Virus record (IMG/VR): IMGVR_UViG_3300021356_000097
Coordinates: 1 to 31,533 of that record
DNA length: 31,533 bases
DNA from: a virus
Direction: 5' to 3' (one strand)
Below the pieces are notes generated by a model that was not told where the DNA came from, did no database searches, and saw nothing but the letters and a program-made list of their open reading frames with translations. This document shows, in pieces, positions 1 through 5,959 of the stretch (the first letter of the stretch is position 1; every line of letters begins with the position of its first letter). A program made the translations under genes and the position numbers.

Positions 1-834
1 TTTAGCTGCAGCAATTAGAGTGTCAACAGATCCTAGGAACTCGCACTCAAATTCTTGTGTAAACTGTCGTTCTGATGTGTTCGCGATGGTAGTCTTTTTC
101 CATTCTTCATCGCGTCCTGGTACAAGTGACCAGTGTACCTCTGTCCATGCATATCCATTTCTACCTTTCTGAGCATCAACCCAGAGTTTGTAGAAATGGT
201 TCATCCCGTTCGGCGTTGAGATGATGATGACTTTTGTTGATTTACCAGAAGTAATAGTAGGATAAACAGAGGCAAAGAATTGCTCTGCAATATGGTTTGG
301 AATGAACGCAAACTCATCGAGGAAGATGATGTTAAACGACATGCCTCGGATAGCAGACGCAGATGTAGAAGCTGCCAGTATCTTACTGCCATTTTCAAGT
401 TCCATTGAACCTTTATTATATACCACAATTCCCTGCTGCATCCATAACGGGAGTTGTTCGTATGCTAACTGTAATCTTCCTAGTAGGTCCCTGGCAGTAG
501 AAAGTTTGTTTGCTAGGATACCGATGTTTACGTTGTCATTGAACAACGCATAGTGAAGTAGATATGATACGCAAGTAGTAGACTTACCAGTCTGACGTGG
601 CAACTTAGCGATATTGAATCTGTGTTCGTGGAAACTATTGATCAGTTCCTTCTGGAAGTCCCACATCTTAAACGGAACGACACCTTCGTCAAGAGAAATA
701 ATCTTGACGTAGTTCATTGCAAAGTAGACGGGATCTTCTTTACATCTCAAATACTCTTGAATTTGATCCTGAGTAAATTCAATCGCAGTTCCAACCTTTT
801 TGAGGTTAGGATTACCTAAGTAATGTTCAGACAT
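1..834 (-). CDS. 17: Terminase large subunit gp17 (5' part; runs off the left edge)
   Basis: This is the packaging ATPase that drives DNA into the prohead and cuts the concatemer. I translated 278 codons from the ATG at 834; the frame is open to base 1, so the C-terminal nuclease domain is outside the window. The ATPase core is clear: a Walker A loop PRQTGKST at residues 79-86, a Walker B strand IIFLDE at 169-174 with D173-E174 as the expected catalytic pair, and an ISTPNG coupling motif at 205-210. It lies last in the gp13-gp14-gp15-gp16-gp17 series, as in T4. Unlike T4, where genes 16 and 17 overlap, about 2.4 kb and eight small genes separate it from gp16. A strong terminator stands just upstream and no Shine-Dalgarno is visible, so how it is expressed late is not obvious. 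Confidence 0.97.
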   Translation of the reverse strand, partial: MSEHYLGNPNLKKVGTAIEFTQDQIQEYLRCKEDPVYFAMNYVKIISLDEGVVPFKMWDFQKELINSFHEHRFNIAKLPRQTGKSTTCVSYLLHYALFNDNVNIGILANKLSTARDLLGRLQLAYEQLPLWMQQGIVVYNKGSMELENGSKILAASTSASAIRGMSFNIIFLDEFAFIPNHIAEQFFASVYPTITSGKSTKVIIISTPNGMNHFYKLWVDAQKGRNGYAWTEVHWSLVPGRDEEWKKTTIANTSERQFTQEFECEFLGSVDTLIAAAK

Positions 835-846
835 AATTTTGCTACT

Positions 847-870
847 AAAAAAGGGAGGTTACTCCTCCCT
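847..870 (-). terminator. Rho-independent terminator upstream of gp17
   Basis: On the minus strand a perfect 7-bp stem AGGGAGG/CCTCCCT (870-864 with 858-852), with a 5-base loop, runs into a T6 tract ending at 847. The stop codon of the 57-residue gene lies in the loop. It closes the small unit that begins at the sigma70-like promoter near 1200 and lies only 12 bases before the gp17 start. Confidence 0.85.
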
Positions 871-1032
871 AGATTTATTTAGTTTGTACCAATCTTCGGC
901 GGTTTCATAACTATCAAAGTAGCGCATACGTCCATGGAAGGCGAGCGTAAATTTGTGTAGAAGAGAATCGAAACCAATGATGCCTGTATCCTCTTCGTCA
1001 AGGTATAGACGATCTTCTGGAACCATAGTCAT
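859..1032 (-). CDS. Small hypothetical protein, 57 aa (second gene of the mini-operon)
   Basis: I do not recognise this protein. The ATG at 1032 overlaps the TGA of the preceding 44-residue gene (ATGA), and AAGGAG at 1046-1041 lies 8 bases before it, one of the better ribosome binding sites in the window. The product is acidic at its N-terminus (LDEEDTG, residues 11-17), then has an HKFTLAFHG stretch and ends YETAEDWYKLNKSREE, which looks like a short beta/alpha fold with no membrane segment. The stop lies inside the loop of the terminator at 847-870, so gene and terminator form one unit. Expression from the sigma70-like promoter at 1186-1214 points to an early role, perhaps acting on the host, rather than a virion component. 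Confidence 0.7.
   Translation of the reverse strand: MTMVPEDRLYLDEEDTGIIGFDSLLHKFTLAFHGRMRYFDSYETAEDWYKLNKSREE
872..879 (-). promoter_or_regulatory. Possible degenerate late promoter for gp17
   Basis: The minus strand reads AATAAATC, which matches 6 of 8 bases of the T4-type late element TATAAATA. A start 5-7 bases downstream would fall inside the first arm of the terminator at 852-870, so transcripts begun here could escape that hairpin. The match is weak in an AT-rich sequence; the position is the main argument. Confidence 0.25.
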
Positions 1033-1163
1033 GACTCTTGCTCCTTTTTAATTAGTTCGTTCTCTATAATAGCACGAAGAATCTTTGCACGTCTAGTCTC
1101 ATTGAACGCCTCTAAAACTTTTAGTTCTTGTTTTAGATCATCTAGACTAACGCCTCTTTCCAT
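1029..1163 (-). CDS. Small hypothetical protein, 44 aa (first gene of the mini-operon)
   Basis: I do not recognise this protein. It is charged and predicted largely helical (DDLKQELKVLEAF, then NETRRAKILRAIIENELIKK), so a small helical hairpin or coiled coil is likely. The ATG at 1163 is preferred because GGAG lies 8 bases upstream and because the predicted transcript would start near 1179. An in-frame ATG at 1187, adding eight basic residues, overlaps the -10 hexamer and would not be on that transcript. The gene is coupled to the next by a 4-base ATGA overlap. Helical, charged and early-expressed are typical traits of phage host-takeover peptides, but no target can be named. Confidence 0.65.
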   Translation of the reverse strand: MERGVSLDDLKQELKVLEAFNETRRAKILRAIIENELIKKEQES

Positions 1164-1185
1164 GTAGAATCTCCGTTTCCTACAC

Positions 1186-1214
1186 ATTATATATGATTCA
1201 AATTAAACCGTCAA
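1186..1214 (-). promoter_or_regulatory. sigma70-type promoter for the mini-operon
   Basis: The minus strand shows TTGACG at 1214-1209 (5 of 6 to TTGACA), a 17-base spacer, and a perfect TATAAT at 1191-1186. It lies at the end of the 95-residue gene and a start near 1179 would give a leader of about 15 bases carrying GGAG before the ATG at 1163. This is the host-type (early) promoter architecture and differs from the ATAAATA late elements elsewhere in the window. Confidence 0.75.
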
Positions 1215-1485
1215 GTTCTTCTAACATTTTACGTCTTTCTTCAATTTTTCCATCAATAAAACCTGCTCTATATTCCCAGGTTTGTCCACCATCAATACCT
1301 TTGCTTGGATTGATGCAGCGGTGATCTCCTAGTTTATTGCAAACTAGTCCTGCGAGGTCTAATTCATTTCCTTGGTTTCCAGTTCCACCCCAAACGTGGT
1401 TACCATTAATCCAAGTGGCACCGCACTTCTCGCATTCTCTCCGCTCTAGTTTTAGATCGGAAAGCTGTCGGTCAGGATCGGTCAT
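1198..1485 (-). CDS. Hypothetical protein with Cys pairs (zinc-finger-like), 95 aa
   Basis: Function unknown. The protein has a CEKC pair at residues 18-21, and C49 and C57 around a CNKLGDHRC segment, which together could hold one zinc ion; His30 and His55 are alternatives. The first 20 and last 25 residues are charged helices (DRQLSDLKLERREC and KIEERRKMLEELDGL). The centre is Gly/Asn-rich (WGGTGNQGN). The ATG at 1485 has AAGGAG 10 bases upstream and overlaps the end of the preceding gene by 14 bases. Its 3' end carries the sigma70-like promoter for the next two genes. Zinc binding is my reading of the Cys spacing, not a family match. Confidence 0.7.
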   Translation of the reverse strand: MTDPDRQLSDLKLERRECEKCGATWINGNHVWGGTGNQGNELDLAGLVCNKLGDHRCINPSKGIDGGQTWEYRAGFIDGKIEERRKMLEELDGLI

Positions 1486-1696
1486 CGTGTTTGATCTCCT
1501 TGCTTAGTTTATTGAACTCGGGTAAGTCCTTTATGAGTTGCTGTTCTAATTTGCGTCTCATTAGAAACAGTCTAAACTGTATCAACTGGTAACGCAATGA
1601 TATGTCTATGTATGCGAACAACCTCATAGTGGCATCATAACCCGCATACGCAAATAAAGCAGCCACTAAGAATACAATAATATAGAAACCAAGCAT
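1472..1696 (-). CDS. Small single-pass membrane protein, 74 aa
   Basis: Residues 3-24 (FYIIVFLVAALFAYAGY and flanks) form one clear N-terminal membrane segment. The remainder is a basic, amphipathic stretch (RYQLIQFRLFLMRRKLEQQ) followed by a charged tail, so an N-out/C-in inner-membrane protein is likely. The ATG at 1696 comes 3 bases after the stop of the 267-residue gene. A role in lysis or membrane remodelling can be imagined, but a single membrane pass with no partner gene in view does not establish a holin. I do not recognise the family. Confidence 0.7.
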   Translation of the reverse strand: MLGFYIIVFLVAALFAYAGYDATMRLFAYIDISLRYQLIQFRLFLMRRKLEQQLIKDLPEFNKLSKEIKHDDRS

Positions 1697-1699
1697 AGG

Positions 1700-2503
1700 T
1701 TAGCAGTTCCAAGCGCGAAGAGACTTATTGATTCTAGAATCTGGATCGCGTGCTGTCTTCTTAGATGTTAATTTCTTTTTCATCCCCTTCATTCGCGCAC
1801 AAAAGCTCGCTCTACGAGGGTTCCCAACTTTCTTTGAAGGTCTCTTAAGATCGCTTCCTGGATTTTGACGTTCGTAGGACTTGCGTCCTTTTTCATTAAG
1901 TCCGCCTTTTGGGTTCTTTCCAGATTTCTTTTGCCAGTCTTCATTCTTCATTTTAGCATCGGCACATGTGACCTTCTGGCATTTCTGACATTCAGGACAC
2001 CACTTAGTACCTTCAGGACACTCCTTTGCTTCATTCTTCACAGCATCCGCAATCTTGTGCGCCTTCTTAATTGTACTCTTTTTCAGAGGTGGTTTGTCAC
2101 CAGTAGATTTCATTGCCTGAGCCATACCGATGGCATATGCATCATTATCTTCAGACTTCATCTTTTTCAGATGTTTTCTAATACGATCTGCTTGACCCTT
2201 ATGCATCTTAGATGCACCGTCAAGTTCTTTAGACATCTTCTTAAGATCAAGATCCTCACGGAACTCTCTAAATGATTTCATAGCTCCCTCAGTTGCCAGG
2301 AATGTTGGTGCTGTTGTTTTATCAGACTCGTGATATGAGATTACTCTAGATCCAGGATAGATCTTTTCTGCAATACGTTGTGCTCCAGTTCTTTGGAGTT
2401 TCTGTAACTTTGGAGTAAAAGCAGACAGGGTGAATTCTCTACCACGCCACACGAGGTTGATGGTATAGTATCTACCATACATTGTAGGAATTCTTTCTGC
2501 CAT
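1700..2503 (-). CDS. Cys-rich basic protein with a conserved phage C-terminal domain (DUF6321-like), 267 aa
   Basis: Three parts are visible. Residues 1-75 are a small beta-rich head (YYTINLVWRGREFTLSAF). Residues 80-160 are strongly charged helices containing ASKMHKGQADRIRKHLKKM, a segment also seen in other phage structural proteins. Residues 162-180 hold four to five cysteines (C162, C169, C172, C175, C180) spaced like a zinc ribbon. The C-terminal 70 residues (GLNEKGRKSYERQNPGSD through KSLRAWNC) resemble a domain I recall from tailed-phage proteins as DUF6321; the family name is from memory. GAGG sits about 8 bases before the ATG. The high Lys/Arg content suggests contact with DNA or acidic virion surfaces. 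The function is not known. Confidence 0.8.
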   Translation of the reverse strand: MAERIPTMYGRYYTINLVWRGREFTLSAFTPKLQKLQRTGAQRIAEKIYPGSRVISYHESDKTTAPTFLATEGAMKSFREFREDLDLKKMSKELDGASKMHKGQADRIRKHLKKMKSEDNDAYAIGMAQAMKSTGDKPPLKKSTIKKAHKIADAVKNEAKECPEGTKWCPECQKCQKVTCADAKMKNEDWQKKSGKNPKGGLNEKGRKSYERQNPGSDLKRPSKKVGNPRRASFCARMKGMKKKLTSKKTARDPDSRINKSLRAWNC

Positions 2504-2504
2504 A

Positions 2505-2789
2505 TCAACCCTCAGTAGCTACTGCGGAACATCTTTGCAAACTAGATCCGCCACCTACATAGTGGTCTGGATCTTTTTTGATAACAATAGACTCTCTTGC
2601 TCGCAGTGCATATTGAGCTACTCTAGTGTATGTTCCACCAGATTCACTAAAGACACCAAAGTTAGTTCCACCGCTACTATAACTTACCAATCGAACATAG
2701 ACTGCTCGATCTAAAGTGCTGTACTGGGAGGAACCTGATCCTGATGGGGTGTGTAGGGTGTTACCACCAATAAGTTTAAGTGCTCTCAT
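2505..2789 (-). CDS. Small structural-type protein, 94 aa (paralogue of the next gene upstream)
   Basis: This beta-rich protein is a diverged copy of the 92-residue product encoded at 2794-3072. Both have T(L/M)DRAxYVR near residue 30 and ESI(V/L)IKKDPDxxVG about 45 residues later. The stop is separated by one base from the ATG of the 267-residue gene. No membrane segment or signal peptide is visible. The position behind gp16 in the late virion cluster, with Ser/Gly-rich loops, suggests a small decoration or fibre-associated protein; this is inference. It contains one Cys (in LQRCSAV). Confidence 0.75.
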   Translation of the reverse strand: MRALKLIGGNTLHTPSGSGSSQYSTLDRAVYVRLVSYSSGGTNFGVFSESGGTYTRVAQYALRARESIVIKKDPDHYVGGGSSLQRCSAVATEG

Positions 2790-2793
2790 TATC

Positions 2794-3072
2794 TTATGGG
2801 TTAGGTGAAACTGCTGATGCGTAAACGTTTCCAGTAGAGGATCCTACAAACTCATCTGGATCTTTTTTGATGAGGATACTTTCTCCTGGAGCAATGATAG
2901 TACGACCAACATTGGTGTTATTATCATTAGCAGTAGTTCTAACAAAAATATCGTAGGCTGTTCCCGTAGAGATATTAGTAATCCTAACGTAGGTTGCCCT
3001 ATCCATAGTAGTATCGTTACTACTAGTCAACTGGGAATAATTTGCGCTTAGAACTTCAATTGGTTTGGACAT
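2794..3072 (-). CDS. Small structural-type protein, 92 aa (paralogue of the next gene downstream)
   Basis: Diverged tandem partner of the 94-residue gene at 2505-2789, sharing TMDRATYVR (residues 22-30) and ESILIKKDPDEFVG (residues 64-77). The rest is Thr/Asn/Ser-rich and predicted beta, fitting a small virion surface protein. GAGGAG, at the end of the preceding 37-codon gene, lies just before the ATG at 3072, so the two are probably translationally coupled. I do not know a functional family. Confidence 0.75.
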   Translation of the reverse strand: MSKPIEVLSANYSQLTSSNDTTMDRATYVRITNISTGTAYDIFVRTTANDNNTNVGRTIIAPGESILIKKDPDEFVGSSTGNVYASAVSPNP

Positions 3073-3073
3073 T

Positions 3074-3187
3074 TTACTCCTCTGTGTAGCCTTCGTCGGT
3101 CAAAGTATCGAGAGCGTCACCCTCTCCCGTATCTGAATATCCCTCATCATTAAGGACTTCCAATCCTGTATCAGACTCTTCTTCCAT
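3074..3187 (-). CDS. Acidic small peptide, 37 aa, with an internal duplication
   Basis: This short frame lies between gp16 and the 92-residue gene. Its product is very acidic (about 14 Asp/Glu and a single Lys-free composition) and holds two copies of a short motif: LNDEGYSDTG and LTDEGYTEE. It begins about 23 bases after a GATAAATA late element and ends one base before the ATG of the 92-residue gene. No Shine-Dalgarno precedes it. The promoter spacing, exact fit between neighbours and internal repeat argue for a real gene, but it could also be leader sequence for the downstream pair. Confidence 0.55.
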   Translation of the reverse strand: MEEESDTGLEVLNDEGYSDTGEGDALDTLTDEGYTEE

Positions 3188-3208
3188 GATGATAGTTTAG
3201 TTACAACT

Positions 3209-3625
3209 TTATTTATCTGCTTTCTTCTTAGCGTCTTTCAACATCTTCTGAAGATCTGCTGTACTACCAACAAACAAAGCATTGGTGACGTTAGTTGGTC
3301 CCTTTGTTTTTTCTTCTTTGACTGACTTAGTATCTTTTTGCAGACCCATAATTTTGTCTGCTACATCTCCGACGTGTTTGATGAGTTGTCCAGCAACTTC
3401 ATATGCTCTAGGGTGATCAGAAGACATAGCCAAATCAAGAGCGCCGTTGATAGCTTCTTGTCCTTTATCCACCAACTGGTAAAGATTTGCTCTTGCATAT
3501 TCGTAGTCTTTTTCTACATCATCCTGCTCTAATCTAGCAGGTGGTTTCTTTTTCTTTGATTCTTCCGCTGGGACAATATCCGCTACGGTTTCAAACGCTT
3601 CGTCTAATCCTTCAAACTTATCCAT
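3209..3625 (-). CDS. 16: Terminase small subunit gp16
   Basis: The small terminase recognises phage DNA and regulates the gp17 motor. The 138-residue product is a little shorter than T4 gp16 (about 164). It has an acidic head (DKFEGLDEAFETVADIVPAEE), a basic patch KKKKPPAR at 24-31, a central helical region (DYEYARANLYQLVDKGQEA and HPRAYEVAGQLIKHVGDVADKIM) expected to form the oligomeric coiled-coil core, and a Lys-rich tail. Its ATG overlaps the TAA of gp15 by one base. Identification rests on these features and on position directly after gp15. The stop codon is embedded in a GATAAATA late promoter. Confidence 0.88.
   Translation of the reverse strand: MDKFEGLDEAFETVADIVPAEESKKKKPPARLEQDDVEKDYEYARANLYQLVDKGQEAINGALDLAMSSDHPRAYEVAGQLIKHVGDVADKIMGLQKDTKSVKEEKTKGPTNVTNALFVGSTADLQKMLKDAKKKADK
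3210..3217 (-). promoter_or_regulatory. T4-type late promoter (GATAAATA)
   Basis: GATAAATA on the minus strand overlaps the TAA stop of gp16 and lies 23 bases before the ATG at 3187. It is well placed to drive the 37-, 92-, 94- and 267-residue genes. It matches the late -10 element of T4 at 7 of 8 positions; the first base is variable in T4-like relatives. Confidence 0.7.
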
Positions 3626-4629
3626 TATTCAAAAAATACGGAGGTCATTTCATTGAATCCAAAGTCATCTCCAGAGTCTAAGAGAGCATCATCTTCAGCA
3701 TTGATTAAGTCAACTGCAGCACCAGCAGCATGAGCGGATGCAGTTGTTCCGTTCTGTGCTCTGACAACCTTAATCTTATTACCGCCTGGTTTAGACTTGA
3801 CTTTCATCACCTCATTACCAATCTCGATGAATCCACCGATAACGATATCTACAATATCGTCTACATCAAATGTAAGCGTGCTCTTTGTAATTGGACTGGA
3901 CAGTGAAGTAGTACCATCTTTGTTTTCGTCTGTAAGTGCTTTTGGTGTAACCTCGTAAGCAACTTGACGCTCTGCCTGCAAATTGGTATTGGTACGATAA
4001 TCGACCTTTGCCTTTTTGATAGGTCCTTGAGTTCCAATAGGTCCAAAGATATAAGTTTTTGCAGTGAACTGCAGTGTGAAGATAGTGAGTTTTCTACTAT
4101 CAAATGTACCTTCATAATCATCTGAGTAGTTTACACTGTTCAGAGTGATGGGGACATCTCTATAGTCATTCAACTCATCAACCAGTTTGATGGTTACGTT
4201 GTATGATGGTTGGAAGAATGGAAAGATCTGCTCAGCAATTTCAATTGCTTCATCATTAGTCTTTGAAATGATGTTGAGTTCAAAGTCTACGTTGTATGGG
4301 ACAGGTACAAACTGTTTAGTAACTGTTCCAGCGTCTTTTGGTTTTAATGACTTTGTAACTGCTCCTAGTTTTCTGGTTGCATCATAAGACACACCAGTCA
4401 TCTCGAAAGACAGTCTAGGGAGAGTAATCGCAACCTTTTTATTCAGGTCTGGTTGCTCAGTAATACGTGCTAAAAATTTCTGACGAGGACCATATGCCAG
4501 GGGCACCTTCATTCTGCTGTAGGTGCTGCCATCTGCATTTTCTTTGCGGACCTCAATGTTATTAAAAAGAGTACCAAAAGCAATCAGGGTCTTTCTAATA
4601 ATTTTGTTATATGTATATGTCCCTAACAT
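3625..4629 (-). CDS. 15: Tail sheath stabiliser / tail terminator gp15
   Basis: In T4, gp15 caps the tail tube and sheath and binds the neck. The 334-residue product begins MLGTYTYNKIIRKTLIAFGTLFNNI and has the beta-rich core typical of cyanophage gp15 (PRLSFEMTGVSYD at 71-83; PSYNVTIKLVDELNDYRDVP at 141-160; LQFTAKTYIFGP at 186-197). It is about 60 residues longer than T4 gp15. The extra length is largely a module at about 235-310 containing VVRAQNGTTASAHAAGA, a motif also met in fibre and decoration proteins. The end, DDFGFNEMTSVFFE, appears to be native gp15 sequence. The ATG at 4629 follows the gp14 stop by one base. Confidence 0.93.
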   Translation of the reverse strand: MLGTYTYNKIIRKTLIAFGTLFNNIEVRKENADGSTYSRMKVPLAYGPRQKFLARITEQPDLNKKVAITLPRLSFEMTGVSYDATRKLGAVTKSLKPKDAGTVTKQFVPVPYNVDFELNIISKTNDEAIEIAEQIFPFFQPSYNVTIKLVDELNDYRDVPITLNSVNYSDDYEGTFDSRKLTIFTLQFTAKTYIFGPIGTQGPIKKAKVDYRTNTNLQAERQVAYEVTPKALTDENKDGTTSLSSPITKSTLTFDVDDIVDIVIGGFIEIGNEVMKVKSKPGGNKIKVVRAQNGTTASAHAAGAAVDLINAEDDALLDSGDDFGFNEMTSVFFE

Positions 4630-4630
4630 G

Positions 4631-5959
4631 TTAACTAATCACTCCGAATGGATTTGTTTCTGTAAAGTCTAGAATGTCATCAGCGAATTCTTCAAAGGCG
4701 ACATTTTCATAATATTTAGTATCGGTGCTTGCCATCTCATCTCTATTCTCTAATACGACAGTTGCGCCAGACGTATTACCCATAATAGTTTCGCCAGTAG
4801 AGAATGTAGCAGTTGGAGATTTTAATTTGATCCAACCCTCTACAGAATTCCATTCTACCAAACTTGCAGTTGCTCCAGTGGTTCCTCCAGTGACGGATTC
4901 TGGAACTTTGAACTCACCAGTGAGTCCAGCAGGAGGAGAACTGAAAGTAATATTTGTAGTGGTATATCCAGTTCCAGCTGAAGTCAAATCAACCAGAGAA
5001 ACACTAGTATAATTGGATCCTTGTGTTGTAATATTGAGTGCTGTTAATACTCCATTGGTAAAAGTTGGAACCACAGTGGCAGGAGTTCCACCTAAGTTTG
5101 GTGAACTGACAACTATAGATGCTCTATCTTCATCATATCCAGATCCACCATCAACAATTCTCACTGATCTAAGTGAACCGTCTTTTACAGTTCCCCTAAT
5201 TACTGCACTAGTCAATGGAGATCCTCCACTGACAGTAATATTAATTAGGAAAGCTTCTGCTGCTGCACCATTTCCATCACCAGTGATAGTCATAGTGGGA
5301 GCTTCTTGATATTTACTACCGCCATCGGTTAAGTAAATAGAATCAATCGCTCCATTGGTAAGAGAAGTAGATGCTACTGCAGATGTTCCAGGTGTAGTTA
5401 GATAGTAATACTTAACTGTATATCCACTATCAACCAGCTCTTCATCACCCTCAAAGATGTCTCCTTTCTCATCGGAGTATTCAAACAACTCACACTTGAG
5501 TTTGTATACGTAATTTTTTCCTAATTGATAAAATGGTTCTTCGTGCTCTACAAATTTTATCTCAAAGTAATTATTTGTTAGTGGGAAATAAATAAGGTCT
5601 CCCTCAGAAGGTCTCTCTCCAAGTTCTATATCTGTATCAAGTAATAAGAATTGCGAAATAAGATCTGAGAATCTTTGCTGTGAAATAACTAATGTCACTT
5701 CATCAGATTGTCGAATGCCAAACTTAGTCAGTAAATCTCCACCACCTTGGAATCCATCGAAGTTTTCCATGTATGCTTCAATGAGATATGAGTCATCAAA
5801 TTCAGATACAATCTCTTCATTGAAGACGCTATCCTTCGATACAAGTTGTCTTGGGATGAACAATACATCCATACCAAACATCTTGAGATACTCCTCCACA
5901 AGATTCTGTTGGAGGAATTGTTCGTTACGAGTTCCGTGTGTGAAGAAAGTATTTCTCAT
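4631..5959 (-). CDS. 14: Neck protein gp14 with an inserted repeat domain
   Basis: gp14 and gp13 form the neck that seals the filled head and accepts the tail. Residues 1-180 are a typical gp14 body (EYLKMFGMDVLFIPRQL at 24-40; LTNNYFEIKFVEHEEPFYQLGK at 127-148), and the last 30 residues end with DDILDFTETNPFG as expected. T4 gp14 has about 256 residues; this one has 442. The excess lies at about 187-405 and consists of GGxxY repeats (TDGGSKYQEAPTMTITGD, VDGGSGYDEDRASIVVSS) plus a TGGTTGATASL module. The same repeat types build the large protein at the right edge of the window. The ATG overlaps the TGA of gp13 (ATGA), so the two are translationally coupled. Confidence 0.93.
   Translation of the reverse strand: MRNTFFTHGTRNEQFLQQNLVEEYLKMFGMDVLFIPRQLVSKDSVFNEEIVSEFDDSYLIEAYMENFDGFQGGGDLLTKFGIRQSDEVTLVISQQRFSDLISQFLLLDTDIELGERPSEGDLIYFPLTNNYFEIKFVEHEEPFYQLGKNYVYKLKCELFEYSDEKGDIFEGDEELVDSGYTVKYYYLTTPGTSAVASTSLTNGAIDSIYLTDGGSKYQEAPTMTITGDGNGAAAEAFLINITVSGGSPLTSAVIRGTVKDGSLRSVRIVDGGSGYDEDRASIVVSSPNLGGTPATVVPTFTNGVLTALNITTQGSNYTSVSLVDLTSAGTGYTTTNITFSSPPAGLTGEFKVPESVTGGTTGATASLVEWNSVEGWIKLKSPTATFSTGETIMGNTSGATVVLENRDEMASTDTKYYENVAFEEFADDILDFTETNPFGVIS

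Noticed and set aside
1185-1187. Upstream ATG giving a 52-residue version of the first mini-operon gene
   Set aside because: It overlaps the -10 hexamer of the predicted promoter, whereas the ATG at 1163 has GGAG at good spacing.
1472-1696. Holin call for the 74-residue membrane protein
   Set aside because: Only a single membrane segment is visible and no endolysin or spanin gene is nearby; the data do not go beyond a small membrane protein.
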